From Clostridia bacterium (GTDB taxonomy: Bacteria > Bacillota_A > Clostridia > Christensenellales > Aristaeellaceae): a stretch of DNA of 47,900 nt. Made by a program: the position numbers and the translations under genes. Below, piece after piece: positions 8,890 through 17,555 of the stretch. The stretch lies in contig BNUH01000018.1 in assembly GCA_025997215.1 (NCBI GenBank), positions 1 to 47,900 on the forward strand, in the 5' to 3' direction. The notes under the pieces were generated by a model. The model worked only from the letters and a program-made list of their open reading frames with translations, searched no databases and was not told the DNA's origin. Within the stretch, counting starts at the first letter, position 1. Each line of letters begins with the position of its first letter.

Positions 8890-9249
8890 ATGCCCATCCG
8901 CGTTGTGCCATACGCACACCAACGCGCGGCGTATGAGTTCGCAATGACCGCGTTTGGTTTTGCGAAGGGCGGCGATGAGCGCTCAGCAGGCGGCGCGTGT
9001 GAAAACCATCCACTAGCATGCACTCGAGCGGAGAAAGCGATAGAGCTGCCTGTGCAGCAGGGGATATCGCAATCTGATACAGGAACCTGGTTAGCACGTG
9101 CATGGCGTGCAGTGTGGAAAGCGGTGTACAGGTCGCCGTCAAACCTGCGGCTGCATATGGCAGCAGCAATCGACTGGTACGAAAGGAGGTGATCTAGTAT
9201 GTCAAAAGACGAAGCACAATCCAGAGGGATTGCCCTTTTGATGGAATAA
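8890..9249 (+). pseudogene. SNF2 helicase N-terminal part with two in-frame stops
   Basis: This stretch is in the same frame as the SNF2 helicase at 9250. It begins with the Q-motif-like segment (VVPYAHQRAAYEFA). A region of about 75 residues follows that I cannot match to SNF2 proteins, and it ends at TGA 9190-9192. A very strong ribosome binding site (AAAGGAGGTGATC) overlaps that stop and serves ATG 9199, which starts a 16-residue frame ending in G-I-A-L-L-M-E before TAA 9247-9249. In intact SNF2 proteins this segment runs straight into M-G-T-G-K-T, which is exactly what follows the TAA. The helicase is therefore interrupted by two stops without change of frame. Confidence 0.65.
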
Positions 9250-10575
9250 ATGGGCACAGGCAAAACCCTTGTCGCCGTCGCAATCACCGGCGCACTTTCG
9301 CTAACTGGCCGTGTCCGACGCGTCCTGATCGTCGCACCGCTGTCCATCCTGGGTGTATGGAAGGATGAGTTTGAGAAGTTCGCAGACTTCGATTACTCGC
9401 TAGTTGTGCTGGAAGGCACGAGCGTGAAGAAAGCGGCCAACCTCGCGAAGATGACAGGCGATAAGCTGCAAATAACAGTGGTCAACTACGAATCAGCTTG
9501 GAGGATGGAAGAAGAGCTTCTCGATTGGCATCCTGACCTGGTAATTGCGGACGAAGGGCACAAGATCAAGACTTTTGACTCCGATGCCTCGAAAGCTATG
9601 CATAAGATCGGAGCCAGCGCGGAGTATCGACTTCTACTGACCGGAACGCTGATAACGAACAAGGCGCTGGATGTGTTCAGCCAGTACAAGTACCTGAATC
9701 CGAGTATATTCGGCGACAGCTTCTATTCGTTCAGGAATCGGTACTTTTATATGACCGGCTACGGGCGGCACACTCCCGAGCTAAAGAAGCACATGGCCGA
9801 CGATCTGATGAAACGCATCCACAGCATCGCTGTACGCTACACCAAGGCCGAGTGCCTAGACCTGCCACAGATGACCGATGTTGTGCGGTATGTGGACCTG
9901 GAAGAAACTACCGCCCGCATTTACAGCGATCTGGTCAAAAAAAGCGTCGCTGAACTAAACGGCGGCGAGATCACAGTGATGAATATCCTCACGAAGCTGC
10001 TGCGACTGTCGCAGTTGACAGGCGGATTCCTCGCTGGCGATGAGAGCGTTAAACCTCAAAAGGTATCTGCCGCGAAGCTGGTCGCGCTGGCCGAGCTCGT
10101 CGATACCGCACAGGCGGAGGCACAGAAACTCGTCATCATCGCGCGGTTCACGGCTGAGATCCATGCCATCGAGAAACTGTTGAAAAAACATAGAGTCTAC
10201 TACGCAAAGATCGATGGCAGCGTTCATGACCGCGCTAAACAAGTGGACATGTTCCAGAATGACCCAGTATGTACGGTATTCGTCGGGCAGATTGCTACGG
10301 CGGGTCTGGGAATCACACTGACCGCCGCATCGACGCTCGTGTTTTACTCGCTGGATTACAGCATGGCAAACTTCGAGCAAACCCGCGCCCGTATCCACCG
10401 CGTAGGCCAGCGTTCGAACTGTACGTATATCTATCTGACCGCTCGCGGCACCGTCGACGAGAAAGTTCTGAAAGCGCTGCGCGGCAAGGCCGACCTCGCA
10501 AAAACGCTCATTGACGACTACAGGAATGGTACGAACCCATTCCAGAACCAAGAGACGGAGGTTCCGATTCAATAA
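9250..10575 (+). CDS. SNF2-family helicase, starts at Walker A
   Basis: This is an ATP-dependent DNA translocase of the SNF2/RapA type, common in phage replication modules. The motifs are Walker A (MGTGKT, residues 1-6), DEGH (101-104), motif III (LLTGT, near 128) and motif VI (Q-T-R-A-R-I-H-R-V-G-Q, near 380-390). The 441-residue product is complete from motif I to the C-terminus but lacks the normal N-terminal Q-motif region, which sits upstream behind in-frame stops. TAAATG at 9247-9252 could allow termination-reinitiation, giving a protein that begins at motif I. Whether this product is active is uncertain. It is followed 2 bases later by the next gene. Confidence 0.85.
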   Translation: MGTGKTLVAVAITGALSLTGRVRRVLIVAPLSILGVWKDEFEKFADFDYSLVVLEGTSVKKAANLAKMTGDKLQITVVNYESAWRMEEELLDWHPDLVIADEGHKIKTFDSDASKAMHKIGASAEYRLLLTGTLITNKALDVFSQYKYLNPSIFGDSFYSFRNRYFYMTGYGRHTPELKKHMADDLMKRIHSIAVRYTKAECLDLPQMTDVVRYVDLEETTARIYSDLVKKSVAELNGGEITVMNILTKLLRLSQLTGGFLAGDESVKPQKVSAAKLVALAELVDTAQAEAQKLVIIARFTAEIHAIEKLLKKHRVYYAKIDGSVHDRAKQVDMFQNDPVCTVFVGQIATAGLGITLTAASTLVFYSLDYSMANFEQTRARIHRVGQRSNCTYIYLTARGTVDEKVLKALRGKADLAKTLIDDYRNGTNPFQNQETEVPIQ

Positions 10576-10577
10576 CT

Positions 10578-10796
10578 ATGACGAAGGATATTTACCAGGT
10601 GGGGTGGGATGGCATCGAAGAACTGCGCGAATTAAGGTACGCGTTGTATGAGGCGATCGAAATGTCAGACGACTGGGGGTTGTACGGAGCGCAGGGCATG
10701 GAAGATGACCTGACCGAGGTCGAAATGATAATCGAGCGACTTGAATGCGAGGAAGACGACGCGTTAGAAGACGCGCTCGGGCCGCTGCCGACATGA
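10578..10796 (+). CDS. Small acidic hypothetical protein
   Basis: This is a 72-residue, strongly acidic, helical protein directly after the SNF2 helicase (2 bases). GGAGG lies about 20 bases before ATG, further than usual, so translation may be coupled to the helicase. The acidic character (many Glu and Asp) is typical of small phage inhibitors or DNA mimics, but no function is assigned. Confidence 0.6.
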   Translation: MTKDIYQVGWDGIEELRELRYALYEAIEMSDDWGLYGAQGMEDDLTEVEMIIERLECEEDDALEDALGPLPT

Positions 10797-10829
10797 CCAA
10801 CTCACACGACCGACTATGAAGGGGTGTAT

Positions 10830-11297
10830 ATGGATTCCGAAGACACAACCAACGGTCCAGACGTTACTAACGTTACAGCTGACTCCATGTGCGTTCTAGC
10901 TGGCCGACTGAGCAAGCTGCGCGATGAGAAGAGTGACCTGAATGAGCGGGTTAAGGCGCTGGGTGAGCAGATCAAAGTAATAGAGTTGCGGCTCGTCGAA
11001 GTAATGCTGACTAATGAGATGCAGAACTTCAACCGCGCAGGTACGGTGTTCTATCTAACCCAAAATGCCTACGCCTCTCCAGCAACTGGCCAAAAAGAAG
11101 CGCTGTTTGAGGCGCTGAAGAAGCGTGATCATGGAAGCCTTATTGTGGAGAAATTGGACAAGCGGACGTTGTCCTCGTTCGTCAAGGAACAGCGTGACGA
11201 AGCCGGAAACATGCCGGACTGGCTAAATGATCTGGTGTCTGTATACGTAGAGACTTCCGTCAATGTGCAAAAAGCACAGAAAAAGAAAGGAAAATAA
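10830..11297 (+). CDS. Coiled-coil phage protein of unknown function
   Basis: This is a 155-residue protein. Residues about 20-60 form a heptad-rich coiled coil (LSKLRDEKSDLNERVKALGE). A mixed region follows, and the tail is very basic (K-K-K-G-K). The ATG at 10830 is preceded by AAGGGG; a GTG at 10824 is also possible. It lies 5 bases before the zinc-motif protein and is probably part of the replication or recombination machinery. It resembles, without clear identity, small coiled-coil proteins that accompany phage DNA polymerases. Confidence 0.65.
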   Translation: MDSEDTTNGPDVTNVTADSMCVLAGRLSKLRDEKSDLNERVKALGEQIKVIELRLVEVMLTNEMQNFNRAGTVFYLTQNAYASPATGQKEALFEALKKRDHGSLIVEKLDKRTLSSFVKEQRDEAGNMPDWLNDLVSVYVETSVNVQKAQKKKGK

Positions 11298-11302
11298 CTA
11301 TT

Positions 11303-12184
11303 ATGGCAAATGACTTAATTCTGGCGGATAACGCCGCCGAACCTGCTACCGCCGCGCTGGCCGCCGTCGCACCCGTTTACACTGGGTATATGGTTCTGGC
11401 GAACAAGCGGCAGATGAATGAAGTCGCAGCTGAGATGAACAAACCAGGGTTCGTCTTTGACTGCATACAGAATCCTGCAGTAGGCGGCACAACGTTCGAA
11501 GTTACTGACAGCAATGGTGAGAAGATTTCTGTTCAGGAATACACGGGCGTGGTCGTGCATTACCACTCGCTGAACACCTATTATGAGAAAGACTATGACA
11601 GCGCGCACCCGTTACCACCGGACTGCTATAGTATTGATGGCGTGACAGGGGTCGGAACGCCGGGCGGCGCGTGTGAGGATTGCCCGAACAATGTATTCTC
11701 ATCGGGCAAGAACGGCAAAGGTAAGGCGTGTAAGAATAAGGTTCGGTTGTTCATACTCCTTCCAGGCAATTGGCTGCCAACGCTCGCGCACATTTCAGCC
11801 ACCAACCTGCGCGCGTTCAGTGATTACCGCGCGTTTCTAACCACACACGGCGGTGTGCCGCATGGCGTCGAAACGACCATATCCATCGACCGTAAGAGTA
11901 AAGGTAGTTATGTAACCTTTATATTTAAGAAAGAGCGCAACCTCAGCAAAGACGAACGCGCTGTAACAGATAATCTCGCCGCGTATATCAAGGCGTATAT
12001 CCTGAAAATAAGGAATGCGAGTGAGTATCTCGAAGCAACAGAGAACATCGATCCGGTAACGGGCGAGGTGACCAGACCGCTAACCGAGGCTGATATTGCT
12101 GAATACGACGCGGCTATTGAAGGAACGGAGGTTTATATATCCCCATACGCTCTGCCGCCAACGGTGGGTGAGGTAAATGTATAG
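11303..12184 (+). CDS. Conserved phage protein with Cys-x2-Cys zinc-like motif
   Basis: This is a 293-residue soluble protein. Around residues 113-135 it carries CEDCPNN...GKACKNK, a C-x2-C...C pattern seen in a conserved phage protein family next to DNA polymerase genes. It is often annotated as hypothetical and is thought by some to bind single-stranded DNA. The Ala-rich N-terminus (about 20 residues) looks flexible and the C-terminal half is beta-rich. It overlaps the polymerase gene by 8 bases, which suggests coupled translation. ssDNA binding is inferred from context only. Confidence 0.7.
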   Translation: MANDLILADNAAEPATAALAAVAPVYTGYMVLANKRQMNEVAAEMNKPGFVFDCIQNPAVGGTTFEVTDSNGEKISVQEYTGVVVHYHSLNTYYEKDYDSAHPLPPDCYSIDGVTGVGTPGGACEDCPNNVFSSGKNGKGKACKNKVRLFILLPGNWLPTLAHISATNLRAFSDYRAFLTTHGGVPHGVETTISIDRKSKGSYVTFIFKKERNLSKDERAVTDNLAAYIKAYILKIRNASEYLEATENIDPVTGEVTRPLTEADIAEYDAAIEGTEVYISPYALPPTVGEVNV

Positions 12185-14108
12185 GACAATAACCGATGTT
12201 GGAGGGGTACGTGAGTACCTCTCCGGGGCAAAGGTGGTAGCCTTCGACTTCGAGACAGCGCCGGATGATGCGTGGATAGATGATCCAAAAGCCGCGCTTG
12301 ATCCGCACAAGTCGCATATCGTGGGCGTGAGTTTCTCGGTTGCTGCAGGCGACGCGGTGTATGTGCCTATAAGACACAGGTTTATATGCATTAACGCTGA
12401 CGAATGTGCAGTATATGAAATCCTCGCTGGGCTGGCTGCCGATACCACGGTTGTGAAGGTCGCGCATAACATCGCCTTCGAGAGTATGTTCCTGTATGCG
12501 CAAGGGATTGTGCTACAACCACCAGTTTATGACACGATCGCAGCTGCGCAGTTGATGAACAACGGCGAGAATGCTTTCCGTAATCTATCGGAGTGCGGTC
12601 TGAAGACACTTGCGCCACTGATACTCGGCATAGAACTCGCAACGTATGACGAGACGACCGGCGGCAGACCATTCGGTGAACTCGACCCGAATGATCCTGC
12701 CACAATCAACTATGCATGCGCGGACAGTGACTGCGCGTTCCAGCTGCGCGACGTACTCAATCGCTGGTTTCGTACCTTTATCCCCAACCATCGCCGGATC
12801 GTGGAGGACATTGAGTCGCCTACAGCAGTGTTCTGCGGGATCATGAAGTACAATGGGCTGCTCGTGGATATGGAGAAAATGGTTGACATGGGTAAACACT
12901 GCGAGGCTGAGCGCGGGCGGCTGCGCGATGAGATCACGTTCATCATCGGCGATGTCAAGATCGGTAAGAGCGCGACGACACAGGCGTTCAAGAAGTACTT
13001 ATATGATGATCTGAAACTACCCACAGTAAAAGTCACTGCCAAGATGAAGGATGCGGCAGACGATGAAACCATGATACTGCTGACTGAGCATTGCGAAAAG
13101 AACCGCCCTGATCTAGTCCCGCTGTTCAAGGCCGTCCAGGACTACCGCCGCTGGGGGAAGATTAAGTCCACCTATATTGATGGCTACACGGAGCACATCA
13201 ACCCGGTGACCGGGCGCATCCATGCTGACCTCATGCCGCTTACGACTAATACTGGCCGCATCGCATCACGAAACCCTAATCTCCAAAATATGCCAAGATT
13301 CGATGGAGATGAGGCTGGTGTGCGTAACTTCTTCCTCGCATCTGAGGGCAATGTGCTCATGTCGCTGGATTTCAGTCAGATAGAATTGCGCGTTGGCGCG
13401 TTCTACTGTCGGGATGAGAAGATGCTGGAAACGTACCGCGTCAATGGCGACATCCATGCCCTGACGACAAGCGTTATTTATAGCATCCCGCTTGATGAGG
13501 CGAAGGATAAAGACGCGCCGTTATACAAAACGCGGCGGACCATCGCGAAGAATACTAACTTCGGCGTGTTCTACGGTTTGTTTGCTCGCGGACTCCGGAA
13601 AACGCTTCACTTCAAGGCAGGGCTGCCGACGAGTTTTGTGGAGTGCGGAACAATCATCAAGAATTTGAAGGATGGCTATCCGCGACTTGCAAAATGGCAA
13701 TCGAAAGTCAAGCTAAACACCGCAAAAACTGGGCAGTCGGACACATGGCTAGGGCGGCGGCGGTATCTGCCAGACATTGACTCGGATGACTGGGGCAAGA
13801 AGTCGTACTCCGAGCGTTGCGCACTCAACACGCCGATACAAGGAACTGCCGCAGACATCCTTAAGCTTGCCATGGGGCGCATGCTCGGCGGATTACCGTC
13901 GCGGCCATGGTTGAAGCCGCTGTTAACGATCCACGACGAAAACGTGTTCGAAGTACCAGTAGACAGGATACCAGAGGCCGCCAGTTTTATCAAGAGGTGT
14001 ATGGAAATCCAGCCGTTCCCCGAGTTCGATGTGCCCATCGTCGCTGAGGTTGCAGTCGGCAATCGGTTTGGCGAGATGAAAGACTATCACAACAATATGG
14101 AGGATTAG
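12177..14108 (+). CDS. polA: Family A DNA polymerase with 3'-5' exonuclease domain
   Basis: This is the replicative or repair polymerase of the phage, 643 residues. The N-terminal exonuclease domain shows Exo I (FDFETAP, residues 23-29, with Asp24 and Glu26), Exo II (AHNIAFE, about 94-100) and the Exo III region (YACADSDCA, about 179-187). The polymerase domain shows motif A (SLDFSQIELRV, about 395-405), motif B (R-R-T-I-A-K-N-T-N-F-G-V-F-Y-G, about 450-464) and motif C (TIHDENVFEVP, about 583-593). No 5' nuclease domain is present, as usual for phage enzymes. Its start overlaps the preceding stop. Confidence 0.95.
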   Translation: MYRTITDVGGVREYLSGAKVVAFDFETAPDDAWIDDPKAALDPHKSHIVGVSFSVAAGDAVYVPIRHRFICINADECAVYEILAGLAADTTVVKVAHNIAFESMFLYAQGIVLQPPVYDTIAAAQLMNNGENAFRNLSECGLKTLAPLILGIELATYDETTGGRPFGELDPNDPATINYACADSDCAFQLRDVLNRWFRTFIPNHRRIVEDIESPTAVFCGIMKYNGLLVDMEKMVDMGKHCEAERGRLRDEITFIIGDVKIGKSATTQAFKKYLYDDLKLPTVKVTAKMKDAADDETMILLTEHCEKNRPDLVPLFKAVQDYRRWGKIKSTYIDGYTEHINPVTGRIHADLMPLTTNTGRIASRNPNLQNMPRFDGDEAGVRNFFLASEGNVLMSLDFSQIELRVGAFYCRDEKMLETYRVNGDIHALTTSVIYSIPLDEAKDKDAPLYKTRRTIAKNTNFGVFYGLFARGLRKTLHFKAGLPTSFVECGTIIKNLKDGYPRLAKWQSKVKLNTAKTGQSDTWLGRRRYLPDIDSDDWGKKSYSERCALNTPIQGTAADILKLAMGRMLGGLPSRPWLKPLLTIHDENVFEVPVDRIPEAASFIKRCMEIQPFPEFDVPIVAEVAVGNRFGEMKDYHNNMED

Positions 14109-14115
14109 TAAGTTT

Positions 14116-14346
14116 ATGAGCAAGTTCTATGTTAAGGCCGCGTTACCCACCGGCGAGTTGTACATTACACCGATCACCGATGAGAATGTATTCTCGACGT
14201 GCCCTTGCTGCGACGAGGAAGTGCCCGTCAATCTGATGATTATGGCGACGTCGATCGTGACTGGTCGCGACCTTGTAGTTGTTGAGGACGATGATCCTGA
14301 CGGCGACGTGATCCTCGAGCTTTCGTACAGTGTTCAAAGGCTATGA
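14116..14346 (+). CDS. Small protein with Cys-x2-Cys motif
   Basis: This is a 76-residue protein with one CPCC motif (residues 30-33) that could hold a metal ion, and an acidic C-terminal half (EDDDPDGD). GGAGG lies 12 bases upstream of ATG. It is placed between the polymerase and the DUF4406-like gene, and its stop overlaps the next ATG (ATGA). Function unknown. Confidence 0.65.
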   Translation: MSKFYVKAALPTGELYITPITDENVFSTCPCCDEEVPVNLMIMATSIVTGRDLVVVEDDDPDGDVILELSYSVQRL

Positions 14347-14747
14347 TCATCTATAGCCAAAATCACTACCTCAATCCCACAGCGGCGACCGCGCCGCACC
14401 GCGCCCCTGATTATCCGCGTGTATTTATCTGCTCTGCCTACCGGAACGATCCGGTGGGTAACACGCAACGGGCCGTTAAATACAGCCGGTTTGCATTCGA
14501 GCAGGGGTATATGCCGCTCGCGCCGCACCTGCTGTTTCCACAGTTCATGGATGATACTGATCCCGATGAACGCCGCGAGGCGCGCTGGTTCGGGATGCGG
14601 CTTATGGCAGGATGCGAGGAACTCTGGGCGTTCGGTGAAATCACCGAGGGTATGCGCTCGGAGATCGAAGGCGCTGCCGACTTGATACATGAAATCAGAA
14701 TCAGATACTTCACCATTGACATGAAGGAGATGCACCACCATGGATGA
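14343..14747 (+). CDS. DUF4406/DUF7768-like nucleoside deoxyribosyltransferase-fold protein
   Basis: This is a 134-residue protein with the signature of the DUF4406 group. The motif RVFICSAYRNDP lies at residues 27-38, followed by a helix, and then GYMPLAPHLLFPQFMDD and a Glu-containing strand ELWAFGEITEGMRSEIEGA. The fold is like nucleoside 2-deoxyribosyltransferase, in which a conserved Glu acts on nucleosides. Phage copies may help nucleotide metabolism or DNA base change, but no activity is established for this subgroup. It overlaps the first ParB-like gene by 8 bases. Confidence 0.8.
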   Translation: MIIYSQNHYLNPTAATAPHRAPDYPRVFICSAYRNDPVGNTQRAVKYSRFAFEQGYMPLAPHLLFPQFMDDTDPDERREARWFGMRLMAGCEELWAFGEITEGMRSEIEGAADLIHEIRIRYFTIDMKEMHHHG

Positions 14748-15618
14748 CACAATAACCAGGGCAGTGGGCACGGCCCAGGAAGTGCCGCAGTTGATGATCG
14801 AACGGATCCCGCTATCGCGGATAATAATCGGTGGGTATCAGCGCGATGTAGTTCCCAGCCGTGTTTCGCGCATCGTTGCGCAGTATAATCCAGCGAAACT
14901 CGGTATACTCATCGTCAACCGCCGCAAAAATCTGGACTGCGCGGTCATTGACGGCCAGAACCGCTTGGCGGCGATGCGGCTGCTGAATGCGCGCGATGTC
15001 GCGTGCGGCGTGCTGGAAGGGTTGTCGGTTAAGGAGGAGGCGGATTACTTCCGCTTCCAGAAGGATAACACGCGGCCCCTTACTGCGTATGACATGTACA
15101 ATGCCAGCATTTACGCGGAAGATCAGCATTATCTGGCCATCGATTACATTCTGCGCAAGTATGGCTATCACGTGAGCAAGCGCAGCGGCCCGCGCGGCAT
15201 AACCGCGATAAGTGCGTTGAGCAAGATCGCGCAGACGTTTGGGTTCCCCGTACTCCAGCAGACGGTCGAGTGGATATCGCGCACCTGGCCTGACGATTCT
15301 ACCATCGTGCGCCAGGAGACGCTCGCCGGGCTGGCGGAGCTGGCGAGCCGGTTCGGGCAGCGGATTCCGACCGATGTGTTCGCTGGGCGCATGTCTGCGT
15401 ATCAGCCCGGCAGCATGTTGTATGAGTATCGCAGCCGCACCCAGAACAGGGTGTCCAGCAAGAACGCGTTCAATCCGACGATGCGGTTTACTATGTGCGG
15501 CGTATTCGTCGAGAAGTTCAACAAGGGGCTGGGTGGCAGCTCCAAGTACCGGCTGAGGCTCGACTGGGACATGCCGCGCGATATGTGCGCTCAGGAGGTC
15601 AATAACGATGCCGTCTAA
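14740..15618 (+). CDS. ParB-fold protein, DUF6551-like (copy A1)
   Basis: This is a 292-residue protein with a ParB/sulfiredoxin-like N-terminal domain. GGYQR lies at 31-35 and VIDGQNRLAAM at 69-79, the equivalent of the ParB nucleotide-binding G-x-x-R box. The remaining 200 residues are helical and shared with the gene at 16711 (both contain a run near 'R-x-G-P-x-x-x-T-A-I'). ParB proteins bind DNA and use CTP as clamps; some related domains are nucleases. AGGAG precedes ATG. It is the first of four ParB-fold genes in an A-B-A-B order, and its end overlaps the next gene by 11 bases. Confidence 0.8.
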   Translation: MDDTITRAVGTAQEVPQLMIERIPLSRIIIGGYQRDVVPSRVSRIVAQYNPAKLGILIVNRRKNLDCAVIDGQNRLAAMRLLNARDVACGVLEGLSVKEEADYFRFQKDNTRPLTAYDMYNASIYAEDQHYLAIDYILRKYGYHVSKRSGPRGITAISALSKIAQTFGFPVLQQTVEWISRTWPDDSTIVRQETLAGLAELASRFGQRIPTDVFAGRMSAYQPGSMLYEYRSRTQNRVSSKNAFNPTMRFTMCGVFVEKFNKGLGGSSKYRLRLDWDMPRDMCAQEVNNDAV

Positions 15619-16714
15619 GCTGATCAACACGATGATGGTAAGCATTGAGGATATCGACGTGCAGAAGCGTATCCGCAGGGATAACGGGCCGTTGGATGAC
15701 TTGGCTCTGGATATCGTCGAGCGTGGTTTGATCAATCCTATTAATATCATGGAATGCAGTAACAGCAGGTATCTGCTCATTGCAGGTCTGCGCCGTCTTG
15801 AGGCGACCAAACTGCTTGATCTTACTGAAATCCGTGCGTCTGTGCTGTCGCCTATGGATGCGGATGAGATGCTGATGCTTGAGATCTCGGAGAACGAGCA
15901 GCGCAAGGATTTCACAATCGAGGAGAAGCTCGACTACGCTGAGCTGATTCGGCCTATCGAGCGCGAAAAGGCTAATCAAAGGATGATAACTAGGAAATCT
16001 CAAGAATTCTTGGGTACGCGCGAAAGCGCGTACCCTGGTGAAAGTATCAGTAGCGAAGACGATAGATTTAAGTGTGAGTCTGAGGCTGAAGTTGACACAT
16101 GTGAAAAACCAGTTTGCACGTGTCAGGCTAACAAGAAGGCAGAAAACGGCGAGTCGCGCAAAATCATAGCTAAGAAGGCTGGTTTCAGCAGTTACACTCA
16201 GATGGAGCGTGCTGCCGCTATCGCTGAGAAGTGTCCGGAGTTGTTTGAAAAGATCAATGACGGCAGTCTCACAATCACACGGGCACATCGGATGATGAAC
16301 GAGGACACGTTCAAGGCCGATAATGTCGTAGCATCTGCGCCGCTCATACCTGATAGTGTGAAGCATCGCGCATTGTCGCCTGAAGAGCAGGACATTAAGC
16401 ACCGGATGCAGGAGCAGGTTGTGGAGCTGCAGGAAGTTGATATCCCTAGGCTTGAGTTGTTTGATCCTACTTCCATCCAGCTAAGTGGTGAGGGCGTGAA
16501 CAGCGCAGATCATAGGGCGCTTATGTCCAACCCTATATACAACAAGTTATATGCTGAGTATATCAACGCACACCAAGAGGCTAACAAATACGCGGGTGAG
16601 CTGCGTCACATGTGCGCGGATTATGAGAAGCGCATCCGCGCGTATGAGGAGAATGTCCAGGCAATGCAGCGGCGCATTGCTGAGTTGGAGACAGGATTGG
16701 AGAAAACACCATGA
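15608..16714 (+). CDS. ParB/Spo0J-family protein (copy B1)
   Basis: This is a 368-residue protein. The ParB N-terminal domain has L-I-N-P-I-N (41-46), the CTP-binding box GLRRLEA (60-66) and E-N-E-Q-R (about 98-102). A variable linker (about 125-180) with several Cys residues follows, then a KorB/ParB-type helix-turn-helix (KKAGFSSYTQMERAA, about 188-202) and a C-terminal coiled coil (about 310-365). A perfect GAAA-loop hairpin lies in the linker-coding DNA at 16012-16035. GGAGG precedes ATG. It probably acts in DNA partition, replication control or transcription, like phage ParB homologues. It is paralogous to the gene at 17556. Confidence 0.85.
   Translation: MPSKLINTMMVSIEDIDVQKRIRRDNGPLDDLALDIVERGLINPINIMECSNSRYLLIAGLRRLEATKLLDLTEIRASVLSPMDADEMLMLEISENEQRKDFTIEEKLDYAELIRPIEREKANQRMITRKSQEFLGTRESAYPGESISSEDDRFKCESEAEVDTCEKPVCTCQANKKAENGESRKIIAKKAGFSSYTQMERAAAIAEKCPELFEKINDGSLTITRAHRMMNEDTFKADNVVASAPLIPDSVKHRALSPEEQDIKHRMQEQVVELQEVDIPRLELFDPTSIQLSGEGVNSADHRALMSNPIYNKLYAEYINAHQEANKYAGELRHMCADYEKRIRAYEENVQAMQRRIAELETGLEKTP
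16012..16035. repeat. Perfect 10-bp hairpin with GAAA loop in ParB copy B1
   Basis: Arms 16012-16021 and 16026-16035 are perfect complements (GGGTACGCGC) around GAAA. It sits in the linker before the helix-turn-helix of the ParB gene. Confidence 0.85.
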
Positions 16715-17544
16715 CGAACACAGATCAGAACGAGAACGGTAAGTCGGTCAGGCACTCTGGAGTTAGCCTTTCGATGAATACCTACATGATACCTGTTGAT
16801 AAGTTGCGTATTCCTGCTGAGTACCAGCGCGCAATCGACTGGACACGCGTGCGCAGGATGGTTAGGAGCTTCGACATCGAGCTGTTCACGCCGCTCGAGG
16901 TAACACTGAGGGAAGACGGCTACTATTACATAATGGACGGGCAGCATCACTTTTGCGTAGGGAAGATCATGGGCGCTACTGAGATGCCCTGCTTCATACG
17001 TAAGAAAAGCGGCGTATCCGAAGAAGCGGCGTTCTTCCGAGTGAAAAACAGCTGCCAGAGTAAGCCCACGCCCAAAGCGAATTTTAAGGCTGGGCTGGCG
17101 CAGGGTGATCCACAGATTGTCGAGCTGCAGCGAGTATTCAACTGCTTGCATGTACAGATCAGTGAGAGGCGCGGGCCGCAGCGGGTTACAGCCATAGGCG
17201 AGGTAATGCGCCTGGTAAATACTTATGGTGTAGATACAGTTGGCAGTGCATTCATGTTATCGGTCAACGCTTGGCCTGATGATCCGGCTAACTGTTCGTC
17301 TGACCTTATCGCAGGTTTGAGCGAGTTTGTTTGCAGGTATGGAAACAGCATGCCTATCAATAGGTTTTATAACCGGTTCGCGGACAGGAAGCTGCCTGCG
17401 ATGCTCAAGAAGTATGAGCAGGTGACCATCGCCCAGAACATGGACAACCATTGCACAACGCCGTTTAAGCGGAGACTGCTGTGCAATCTGTTGGTGGATC
17501 AGTATAACAGTAATCTGAAGCACAGCGCACGGCTGGAGAAATGA
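16711..17544 (+). CDS. ParB-fold protein, DUF6551-like (copy A2)
   Basis: This is a 277-residue paralogue of the gene at 14740. The N-terminal ParB-like domain has the motif AEYQRAIDW (36-44) and the box IMDGQHHFCV (74-83). Here the Arg of the usual D-G-Q-x-R is replaced by His, which may weaken nucleotide or nuclease function. The shared C-terminal helical domain follows (R-R-G-P-Q-R-V-T-A-I near 150). The ATG overlaps the stop of the previous gene by 4 bases and the gene ends overlapping an ATGATGG, so all four ParB-fold genes are tightly coupled. Role unknown; it may work with its B-type neighbour. Confidence 0.75.
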   Translation: MTNTDQNENGKSVRHSGVSLSMNTYMIPVDKLRIPAEYQRAIDWTRVRRMVRSFDIELFTPLEVTLREDGYYYIMDGQHHFCVGKIMGATEMPCFIRKKSGVSEEAAFFRVKNSCQSKPTPKANFKAGLAQGDPQIVELQRVFNCLHVQISERRGPQRVTAIGEVMRLVNTYGVDTVGSAFMLSVNAWPDDPANCSSDLIAGLSEFVCRYGNSMPINRFYNRFADRKLPAMLKKYEQVTIAQNMDNHCTTPFKRRLLCNLLVDQYNSNLKHSARLEK

Positions 17545-17555
17545 TGGAGGCCGGT

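Noticed and set aside
14812..15915. 367-codon minus-strand frame opposite the ParB genes
   Set aside because: It is antisense to well-supported ParB-fold genes and lacks a ribosome binding site; a codon-bias shadow.
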